Source: Ga0077560 sp046330435
GTDB taxonomy: Bacteria > Actinomycetota > Thermoleophilia > Miltoncostaeales > Miltoncostaeaceae
Assembly (NCBI GenBank): GCA_046330435.1
Contig: JAXLST010000027.1
Location: forward strand, 1-28,136
Direction: 5' to 3'
DNA: 28,136 nt
The translations under genes were made by a program, and so were the position numbers. Under the pieces are notes generated by a model that had not been told where the DNA came from, ran no database searches, and saw only the letters and a list, made by a program, of their open reading frames with translations. Positions 22,032 to 28,136 of the stretch are shown in pieces. The stretch's first letter is position 1; each line of letters opens with the position of its first letter.

Positions 22032-22859
22032 ATGCCCGAGCTCCCTCGAGGTCGAGACCATCCGCCGCCAGCTGGAGCCGCGGCTGGTGGGCAGGACCTC
22101 GACGCGGTGCGGGTGGTCGCCGCTGCTCACCGCCCTGGCGCCCGAGGCGTTCGAGGCGACGGTGACCGGGCGCACCGTCGCGTCACCGGGCCGGCGGGGC
22201 AAGTACCTGCTGGCCTGGCTCGACGGCGGCGACGCCCTGTGCCTGCACCTCCGGATGACCGGCCGCCTGCACTGGCGACCCGGCCTGCTGCCGGACGGCG
22301 CGGAGCGCTTCCTGCGGGCGGTGTTCACCCTGGACGACGGCGCCACCATCACCTTCGGCGACCAGCGCCGCTTCGGCTGGGCATGGATGATCCTCGGCAC
22401 CGACCACGCCGCGTACTGGCACGGCCGGGTGGGGCCCGAGCCCCTGGAGGACGGCTTCACTGCCGCGCGCCTGCGGGAGCTGGGCGCGGCCGGCGCGTCG
22501 GCATCAAGGCGGCGCTGCTCAACCAGGCGCTGCTGGCCGGGGTGGGGAACATGTACGCCGACGAGGCCCTGTTCCGGGCGCGCATCCACCCGGAGACGCC
22601 GGCCGGCGAGCTCACCGACGCCGAGGTCAAGCGCCTGCACGCCGCGGTGCGCGACCGCCTGCGCTTCGCGATCGAGGCCGGCGGGGCGTCCATCGACAGC
22701 TACCGGGACGGGCTGGGCAACAAGGGCCAGATGCAGGAGTTCCTGCAGGTGCACCTGCACCGCGGCGACCCGTGCCCGCGGTGCCGCACCACGATCGTGA
22801 AGACCGTCGTCGCCCAGCGCGGCACCTACTGGTGCCCGTCGTGCCAGGTGGCGCCGTGA
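22032..22859 (+). pseudogene. mutM: Formamidopyrimidine-DNA glycosylase, frame broken
   Basis: MutM (Fpg) removes oxidised purines such as 8-oxoguanine from DNA. The start MPELP at 22032 is the classic N-terminus with the catalytic Pro. One extra base then shifts the frame; EVETIRRQLEPRLVGR continues in the next frame, LDAVRVV in the first, FEATVTGRTVASPGRRGKYL to RLRELG in the second, and RVGIKAALLNQALLAGVGNMYADE to the end in the first. The C-terminal zinc finger is intact (CPRC and CPSC, residues around 245-275), as are LHLRMTGRL and FGDQRRFG. At least four frame changes lie in 22.04-22.50 kb. As in the PhoD-like gene, every motif survives, so sequence error is likely. Confidence 0.9.
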
Positions 22860-23812
22860 CCTGGCCCGCCGGGTTCCGCGCCGGCCACTGGACCGACGCC
22901 GAGGCGGGCACCGGCTGCACCGTGGTGCTGCCGCCGCCGGGGACCGTGGCCGCCGTGGACGTGCGCGGCGGCGGGCCCAGCACCCTGCAGACCGACCTGC
23001 TGGCGCCGCAGAACCCCCTGCAGGAGGTGACCGCCCTGCTGCTCACCGGCGGCAGCGCCTTCGGCCTGGGCGCCACGGCGGGGGTGGTGGACTGGTGCGT
23101 CGCCCACGGCCTGGGCTACGACGTCGCGGTCACGCGCGTTCCCATCGTGCCCACCGCCGTGATCTTCGATCTGGGCATCACCGGCAACGCCCGGCACCCC
23201 GGCCCCGCCGACGCGGCCCTGGCCTGCGACGCCGCGGTCGAGGCCGCGCCGCCCAGCGGGAGCGTGGGCGCCGGCACGGGCGCGACCGTCGGCAAGCTCT
23301 TCGGCCGGGAGGGCTGGTGCAAGGGCGGGTTCGGGGTGGCGGCGGCCCGCACCCTGGGCGGGGTGAGCGTCGCGGTGCTGGCGGTGGTGAACGCCTTCGG
23401 CGACATCCTCGACGAGCGCGGGGGCATCCTGGCCGGGGCGTGGCGGCAGGGCGAGGGCTTCGCCGACGCCCGCCGGGCGGTCACCGAGATCACCCCGGGC
23501 CACCCGCGCCTGGTGGAGCACACCACCCTCGGGGTGGTCCTCACCGACGGCGCCCTCACGAAGGCCGACGCCACCCAGGTGGCGCGGATGGCCTCGGCGG
23601 GCATGTCCCGCGTGGTCGCGCCGGTGCACACGCCGCTGGACGGCGACGTGGTGTTCAGCCTGGCCTCCGGCGCTCGCCCGGCCACCGCCTTCGCGGTCGG
23701 CGTGACCGCGGCGACCCTCATGGAGGAGGCGATCCGCACCGCCGTCCGGTCGGCCACCGCCGTGCGCGGCGTCCCGACCGCGCTCGACCGGCTGGTCTCG
23801 ACCTCAGCCTGA
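22856..23812 (+). CDS. P1 family peptidase (NylC/DmpA-like, S58)
   Basis: This 318-residue N-terminal-nucleophile-type hydrolase is of Peptidase_S58. It resembles the NylC branch (nylon oligomer hydrolase) by GSAFGLGATAGVVDWC, GSVGAGTGATVGKL, KGGFG, and the self-cleavage region EHTTLGVVLTDGALTKADAT. In NylC cleavage is between Asn and Thr (recalled), and the new Thr is the nucleophile. Here the equivalent is H222-T223, with the same T-x-L-G-V-V context. No signal peptide is seen. The physiological substrate is unknown. The GTG start overlaps the mutM stop (GTGA). Its 3' end overlaps the convergent aroA end by 9 bp. Confidence 0.9.
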   Translation: MTWPAGFRAGHWTDAEAGTGCTVVLPPPGTVAAVDVRGGGPSTLQTDLLAPQNPLQEVTALLLTGGSAFGLGATAGVVDWCVAHGLGYDVAVTRVPIVPTAVIFDLGITGNARHPGPADAALACDAAVEAAPPSGSVGAGTGATVGKLFGREGWCKGGFGVAAARTLGGVSVAVLAVVNAFGDILDERGGILAGAWRQGEGFADARRAVTEITPGHPRLVEHTTLGVVLTDGALTKADATQVARMASAGMSRVVAPVHTPLDGDVVFSLASGARPATAFAVGVTAATLMEEAIRTAVRSATAVRGVPTALDRLVSTSA

Positions 23813-25084
23813 CCGCGGCCGCAGACCGGCGAGCATGTCCCAGTAGCCGGGCCAGCTCTTGGAGACCACGCTGGGGTCCTGCACCTCCACCCCCGGTACG
23901 ACGCACCCGACGACGCCGAACGCCATCGCCAGCCGGTGGTCGTGGTGGGTGCCCAGGCGGCCGCCGTGCAGCGCGGCGCGGGAGGGCGCGACCTGCAGGC
24001 CGTCCTCGGTCTCGGTGACGTCCCCACCCAGGGTGCGCAGCTCGCGGGCGAGGTCCCCGAGGCGGTCGCTCTCCTTCGCGCGGATGAACCCCACGCCCCG
24101 GATGCGCGTGGGCGTGTCGGCGAACAGCGCGACCGCGGCGACCGTGGGCACCAGGTCGGAGATGTCGGCCATGTCCACGTCGATGCCGCGCAGGGCGCCG
24201 GTGCCCGTCACCCGGACCGCGCGGGCGGTGCGCTCCACCCGGCAGCCCATCCCGGCGAGCAGATCCGCGAACCGGGCGTCGCCCTGCAGCGCGCCCTCAC
24301 CCAGGCCCGGGACCTCCGCCCAGCCGCCGGTGACCGCCGCGATCGCCAGGGGGTAGCTCGCCGAGGAGGCGTCCGGCTCCACGAACACCTCCGACGGCGC
24401 GTAGGTCCCGGCCTCGACGGTGACGAGGTCCTCGCCCACGGTGACCCCGCGGTGCCCGAACCAGGCCATCACCGCGGCGGTCATCTCCACGTAGGGGCGG
24501 GACACCAGCGGGGAGGTGAGCTCCAGCCGCAGCCCGCCGGGCAGGTACGGCCCCACCAGCATCAGGGCGGTGACGTACTGGCTGGAGACGTCGCCGGGGA
24601 TCCGGACGGTGCCGCCCGTGGGCGGGCCGCACACCTCGACGGGCAGCGACCCCCAGTCACCCTCCGGGCGCACGGACACGCCCAGCTGGACCAGCGCGTC
24701 CTGCAGCGGGGCGAACGGGCGCCGCCGCAGGGGCGGCAGGCCGTCCACGGTGATGGGGCGCGTTCCGAGGGCGGCCAGGGCCGTCACGAACCGTGACGTG
24801 GTGCCGGCGAGCGCCGCGTGCAGTGCGGCCGGCGCCGACGGGGCACCCCTGCCGGTGATCGTCACCCGGTCGCCGTCGATCCCGGCATCGAGGCCGAGCG
24901 CTCGCAGGCACCCGAGCATCGCGACCGTGTCGTCGCCGTCCGGGACGTTGGCGAGCACGCTCGTGCCCCGGGCAAGGGCGGCGCACACGAGTGCCCGGTT
25001 GGCGATGGACTTGGATCCGGGCACCGCGACGACCGCCCCGGGCGGGGCGGCCAGCGGTTCCACGATGCGGACGTCCCCGGTCAC
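23804..25084 (-). CDS. aroA: 3-phosphoshikimate 1-carboxyvinyltransferase (EPSP synthase)
   Basis: EPSP synthase joins phosphoenolpyruvate to shikimate-3-phosphate in the aromatic amino acid pathway. The 426-residue protein is complete. It has the PGSKSIANRALVCAALA loop, a short TSRF segment in the PEP-site region (AGTTSRFVTALAALG), PEGDWGSLPVEV, VSSQYVTAL, VEPDASSASYPLA, DISDLVPTVA, RAKESDR, and HHDHRLAMA at the C-terminus. The usual G-N-A-G-T sequence before the first Arg reads LAGTTSR, so the first Asn/Ala positions differ. The start is GTG 25084. It follows the glutaredoxin gene by 45 bp on the same strand, so they may be co-transcribed. It lies end to end with the P1 peptidase gene. Confidence 0.96.
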   Translation of the reverse strand: MTGDVRIVEPLAAPPGAVVAVPGSKSIANRALVCAALARGTSVLANVPDGDDTVAMLGCLRALGLDAGIDGDRVTITGRGAPSAPAALHAALAGTTSRFVTALAALGTRPITVDGLPPLRRRPFAPLQDALVQLGVSVRPEGDWGSLPVEVCGPPTGGTVRIPGDVSSQYVTALMLVGPYLPGGLRLELTSPLVSRPYVEMTAAVMAWFGHRGVTVGEDLVTVEAGTYAPSEVFVEPDASSASYPLAIAAVTGGWAEVPGLGEGALQGDARFADLLAGMGCRVERTARAVRVTGTGALRGIDVDMADISDLVPTVAAVALFADTPTRIRGVGFIRAKESDRLGDLARELRTLGGDVTETEDGLQVAPSRAALHGGRLGTHHDHRLAMAFGVVGCVVPGVEVQDPSVVSKSWPGYWDMLAGLRPRSG

Positions 25085-25129
25085 GCCGTCAGGATGCCCG
25101 ACGGCGGCGTGGGCCGTGCAGCCCTGGGA

Positions 25130-25390
25130 TCAGGCGGTGCGGCCCAGCAGGGCGTCGAGCTCGCCCGCGCGGTCCAGGGCGCTGATCTCGTCGAACCCGC
25201 CCACCGGCCGGTCGTCGATGAGGATCTGCGGGACCGTCATGCGGCCGGTGAGGTCCACCAGCATCTGGCGGCTCTCGGGGGACAGGTCGAGCATCCGCTC
25301 CTCGTACTCGACGCCCTTGGCGTCGAGCAGCCGCTTGGCGCGGATGCAGAAGGGGCAGACGGGGGAGGTGTACATCACGACGTTGGGCAT
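25130..25390 (-). CDS. Glutaredoxin
   Basis: This 86-residue dithiol glutaredoxin reduces protein disulfides or mixed disulfides in the cytoplasm. MPNVVMYTSPVCPFC places the active site at C12-P-F-C15. TVPQILID supplies the cis-Pro loop and GGFDEISAL the glutathione-binding C-terminal motif. Length is normal. The start is ATG 25390, 7 nt after a TACCCT box; a longer frame upstream is not family-like. In actinobacteria such proteins may work with mycothiol or thioredoxin reductase (inference). aroA follows 45 bp downstream. Confidence 0.93.
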   Translation of the reverse strand: MPNVVMYTSPVCPFCIRAKRLLDAKGVEYEERMLDLSPESRQMLVDLTGRMTVPQILIDDRPVGGFDEISALDRAGELDALLGRTA

Positions 25391-25397
25391 ACCCCAG

Positions 25398-25403
25398 AGG
25401 GTA
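25398..25403 (-). promoter_or_regulatory. -10 box of the glutaredoxin gene (leaderless)
   Basis: TACCCT on the minus strand is followed by 7 nt and ATG 25390. The divergent recO has only a weak counterpart, GACGAT (25455-25460), 6 nt before its ATG. Confidence 0.6.
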
Positions 25404-25466
25404 TCAGGGGTGTCCCGGATGCGCCCCGGCAGGCGCGCCGTCCCCGCCGGGTGCGACGATGGGCGC

Positions 25467-26201
25467 ATGGCCGCGTACGAGAGCGACGGGGTGGTGCTGC
25501 GCACCATCCGGTACGGGGAGGCCGACGCGGTCCTGTCGGTCTACACCCGTGAGCGCGGCCGCGTGTCCGCGATCGCCAAGGGCGCGCGCAAGCCGACCAG
25601 CAAGCTGGGCGGCCGGCTGCAGCCCGGCGTGCTGGTGCACCTCATGCTCCACGAGGGGCGCGGGGACATGGCCACGATCCGCGGGGCGTCGGTGGTGCGC
25701 ACCCACGCGGGCCTGTGGGTGGAGGGGTACCGGCTGCGCGCCGCCGGGTGCGTGCTGGAGACCGCCCTGCGCGGGCTGCCCGAGCACGAGGCCAGCGAGC
25801 CAACGTTCAATCTCCTGGTCCGCACGCTGGACCTGCTCAGCGAGTGCCCGCCGCGGGACACCCCTCCGCGCCTGGAGCCGCTGGTGCTGGGCTTCGCGGT
25901 GAAGCTGCTGGTGGTGGGCGGGTTGCTGCCGCGGCTGGGGGAGTGCGCGGTGTGCGGCGCCGGCCCGCCGCTGGTGGGGTTCAGCGCGCAGGCCGGCGGT
26001 GCGCTGTGCCCGTCGTGCGCGCGGGCCGGGGAGCCGCTGGAGCCGGAGGCGCGCGACGCGTTCGCCGCCCTGGTGGGCCGGCCGCTCGCCGAGGCGGCCG
26101 AGGCCTGCCCGCCGCACGCGGCGATGGGCGTGGAGCGGCTGGTGGGCCTGGTGCTGCGCGAGCACCTGGGCGTCACGCTGAAGTCCGCCACCCCCGTCTA
26201 G
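25467..26201 (+). CDS. recO: DNA repair protein RecO
   Basis: RecO helps RecR and RecF load RecA on SSB-coated single-stranded DNA during recombinational repair. The 244-residue protein has the N-terminal OB fold (ESDGVVLRTIRYGEADAVLS, RGRVSAIAKGARKPTSK, GRLQPGVLV) and the all-helical C-terminal domain. A C4 zinc site is formed by CAVC (with Gly after) and CPSC, about residues 155-180, as in actinobacterial and Deinococcus RecO. The start is ATG 25467, 6 nt after GACGAT. Its 3' end overlaps the convergent DUF2243 gene by 29 bp. Confidence 0.95.
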   Translation: MAAYESDGVVLRTIRYGEADAVLSVYTRERGRVSAIAKGARKPTSKLGGRLQPGVLVHLMLHEGRGDMATIRGASVVRTHAGLWVEGYRLRAAGCVLETALRGLPEHEASEPTFNLLVRTLDLLSECPPRDTPPRLEPLVLGFAVKLLVVGGLLPRLGECAVCGAGPPLVGFSAQAGGALCPSCARAGEPLEPEARDAFAALVGRPLAEAAEACPPHAAMGVERLVGLVLREHLGVTLKSATPV

Positions 26202-26655
26202 CCAGGAGCAGCCCGGCGGCGAACAGCGCGACGCTGCCCGCCAGCCAGCCGACGTCCCACGACACGGGGCCGCCCAGGTCGTCGCGCACATGGTGCAGGC
26301 CCGCGATGTGGTGGTTCACCGCCGCCTCCACGACGTTGAACAGCCCCCAGCCCGTGAGCATCCCGCCGACGTGCACGCGCCACGACGGCGACATGGTGCC
26401 GTTGCGCCATTCCCGGATCGCCAGCAGCGCCCCGATGACGGTGACGATCCACGCGCCGGCGTGGAACACGCCGTCGGCGAGGGTGTTCGCCTCGAGCCCG
26501 GCGACCGTGGTCACCGGGTGCTCCGCGGTGTCCGAGAGCATGTGGTGCCACTGCAGCAGCTGGTGCAGGACGATGCCGTCGACGAATGCGCCGAGACCCA
26601 GTCCCAGCAGCACCGACGGCGTGCCGGTGCGTCGAGGGGCGCAGGCGCCGGCCAT
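26173..26655 (-). CDS. DUF2243 membrane protein
   Basis: This 160-residue membrane protein has four predicted helices. DUF2243 features are GLGLGAFVDGIVLHQLLQWHHML near the N-terminus, DGVFHAGAWIVTVIGALLA in the middle, and LFNVVEAAVNHHIAGLHHVR. The many His residues (LHQLLQWHH, NHHIAGLHH) may bind a metal or haem, but function is unknown. The start is uncertain: ATG 26655 gives a family-like N-terminus, while GTG 26682 would add nine residues. Its 3' end overlaps recO by 29 bp. Confidence 0.85.
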   Translation of the reverse strand: MAGACAPRRTGTPSVLLGLGLGAFVDGIVLHQLLQWHHMLSDTAEHPVTTVAGLEANTLADGVFHAGAWIVTVIGALLAIREWRNGTMSPSWRVHVGGMLTGWGLFNVVEAAVNHHIAGLHHVRDDLGGPVSWDVGWLAGSVALFAAGLLLARRGWRTSA

Positions 26656-26737
26656 GGCCCCGGTGGTGGATGCGCCGGTCACGGGCGAGCGCGTTCCCCC
26701 GGCCGGGGCCGGGAAACCCCACCCGGGTGCGGCGCCG

Positions 26738-27436
26738 CTAGTGCAGCGTGACGGGCGCGGCGACCGGGTAGGCGGGCAACCCCACCGACGCGGGGGTCGC
26801 GAGCCGCATCCGGTACCCGTACTGGGAGCCGGAGCCGGCGGAGCACGTGGTGACGCTGGTGCTGGCATACGTGAACGACACGTTCGGCGCCTGCCCGTTG
26901 GCGTCCGGGTCGGCGGGCACCAGGAGGCCCCCCGCGACCGGTGAGGCGACGGTGAACCCGCCGAAGCCGGGGCTCGCGGTCGCGCCGAACGTGCCGAAGT
27001 ACGGCGTGCCGGTGCAGGACGGTCCGGTCCAGTACAGGAACTGGTCGTACGACGCGCCGCTGGGCAGCAGGAAGACGGCGTTGCCGGTCGAGGTCAGCAC
27101 CGTGAAATAGGTGCTGCTCACGCCGACGACCGGTCCCAGCACGGTGCCGTCGCCGTCGCGGGCCACCACCCCGCCGGCCGCCGCGGGGCCCTGCGGGCCC
27201 ACCGGGCCCTGCGGCCCCGTCGCACCCGCCGGTCCGGCCGGTCCCGTGATGCCGTTCCGGATTGCCGCCGCGAGGTCCCGCGGCCCGATGGAGCCGTCGC
27301 GGATGTCCCTGCCGGTGAGGCTGGAGTCCTGGATCTGGGCGCCGGTGATGAGCTTCGCGCCGGTGGCGACGCCGCCGCCGGCGAGCGCCAGCAGCGCGGC
27401 GAGCACGAACACGCGGGGAGGACGGGGAGATCTCAT
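26738..27436 (-). CDS. Secreted protein with a short collagen-like repeat
   Basis: This 232-residue extracytoplasmic protein has a signal peptide (RSPRPPRVFVLAALLALAGG) followed by ITGAQIQDSSLTGRDIRDGS, an opening seen in many actinobacterial collagen-like proteins. Seven to eight Gly-X-Y triplets follow (GPAGPAGATGPQGPVGPQGP, about residues 65-85). A beta-rich C-terminal domain of about 140 residues has two Cys (PSCTGT and TTCSAG) that could form a disulfide. No catalytic motif is seen. The likely start is ATG 27436; an in-frame GTG at 27490 adds 18 non-hydrophobic residues. It is divergent from glyQ. Confidence 0.8.
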   Translation of the reverse strand: MRSPRPPRVFVLAALLALAGGGVATGAKLITGAQIQDSSLTGRDIRDGSIGPRDLAAAIRNGITGPAGPAGATGPQGPVGPQGPAAAGGVVARDGDGTVLGPVVGVSSTYFTVLTSTGNAVFLLPSGASYDQFLYWTGPSCTGTPYFGTFGATASPGFGGFTVASPVAGGLLVPADPDANGQAPNVSFTYASTSVTTCSAGSGSQYGYRMRLATPASVGLPAYPVAAPVTLH

Positions 27437-27537
27437 CTCCTGGGCATCGGTCCACCCATCCGGGACTTGATCCGGACGGCCGGTCACCACCGGCGTTCCG
27501 CCCGCTCACGCGGGGCATCCGGCCGGGAGGCGGCCGG

Positions 27538-27543
27538 TATGCT
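27538..27543 (+). promoter_or_regulatory. -10 box of glyQ
   Basis: TATGCT is the best -10 sequence in the divergent gap. A start near 27550 gives a leader of about 25 nt before ATG 27576 and about 50 nt before the glyQ GTG. This is too short for a T-box riboswitch. Confidence 0.5.
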
Positions 27544-27575
27544 CACCCCGCTTTTCGGAACCCGAAGGAGACCGC

Positions 27576-27598
27576 ATGCGCACCCGCGAGGCGAGCCC

Positions 27599-27608
<10 letters not shown>
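27576..27608 (+). other. 10-codon leader ORF overlapping the glyQ start
   Basis: AAGGAG (27565-27570) sits 5 nt before ATG 27576. The ORF reads MRTREASPWR and stops at TGA 27606-27608, inside glyQ. It may be a coupling ORF. Alternatively, one missing base would fuse it to glyQ as the natural N-terminus. Confidence 0.4.

Positions 27609-28136
<528 letters not shown>

Noticed and set aside
20718..22859. A 713-codon open frame that looks like a phosphorylase-glycosylase fusion
   Set aside because: MutM motifs alternate between two frames inside it, so the fusion is produced by indels, not by gene fusion.
27190..27260. Simple-sequence repeat near the collagen-like gene
   Set aside because: The periodic GC pattern is explained by Gly-X-Y codons within the coding sequence.
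27437..27598. Possible T-box riboswitch controlling glyQ
   Set aside because: Only about 50 nt separate the likely transcription start from the glyQ start, and no specifier-loop or antiterminator structure was seen.

Overview
This is a very GC-rich, gene-dense bacterial window. The gene set (CTP synthase, EPSP synthase, RecO, Dps, dodecin, DUF1206, DUF429, DUF3891, GlyRS alpha chain) and a recurring TANNNT -10 box placed 6-8 nt before start codons (leaderless transcription) point to Actinomycetota. A deep-branching class such as Thermoleophilia fits best, but that placement is an inference from recall. The window looks chromosomal. I found no rRNA, tRNA, insertion sequence, prophage or CRISPR array.

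Layout. 1-3282 (+): the end of pyrG, an M20 peptidase and a GNAT acetyltransferase, with overlapping stop/start codons. 3284-4784: a metallophosphatase (-) and an ADP-ribose-pyrophosphatase-like NUDIX gene (+), divergent, with back-to-back leaderless promoters. 4951-9052 (+): a surface-polysaccharide cluster with a polyprenyl-phosphate sugar transferase, a small membrane-anchored Pro-rich protein and an O-antigen ligase/polymerase with TPRs. A decayed PIN-toxin tail follows. 9254-13426: a GNAT (-), a UvrD-like helicase, a DUF1963-like protein and DUF3891. 13475-14567 (-): dodecin and DUF429. 14634-15490 (+): a small membrane protein and a second NUDIX protein. 15508-15625: a striking cluster of nested palindromes between convergent genes. 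15641-17171 (-): DUF1206 and Dps. 17295-18968: a PhoD-like phosphatase broken by many frame changes. 18973-20678 (-): a small NHLP-leader-like protein and a secreted PDZ-TPR protein. 20718-23812 (+): a divergent thymidine-phosphorylase homologue, a frame-broken mutM and a NylC-like peptidase. 23804-25390 (-): glutaredoxin and aroA. 25467-28136: recO (+), DUF2243 (-), a collagen-like secreted protein (-), and glyQ (+), cut by the window end.

Two patches (about 18.2-18.8 kb and 21.9-22.5 kb) contain dense frame changes while still encoding conserved motifs in shifting frames. These look like sequence or assembly errors more than old pseudogenes.

Most genes are housekeeping or stress related. 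Operons are short (2-3 genes), often coupled by GTGA, ATGA or TTGA overlaps, and convergent neighbours nearly touch or overlap. I did not find a convincing new multi-gene system. The best leads are the thymidine-phosphorylase homologue that lacks phosphate-binding residues, the palindrome cluster, the NHLP-like small protein, and the leaderless-promoter pattern, which also decides several start codons.
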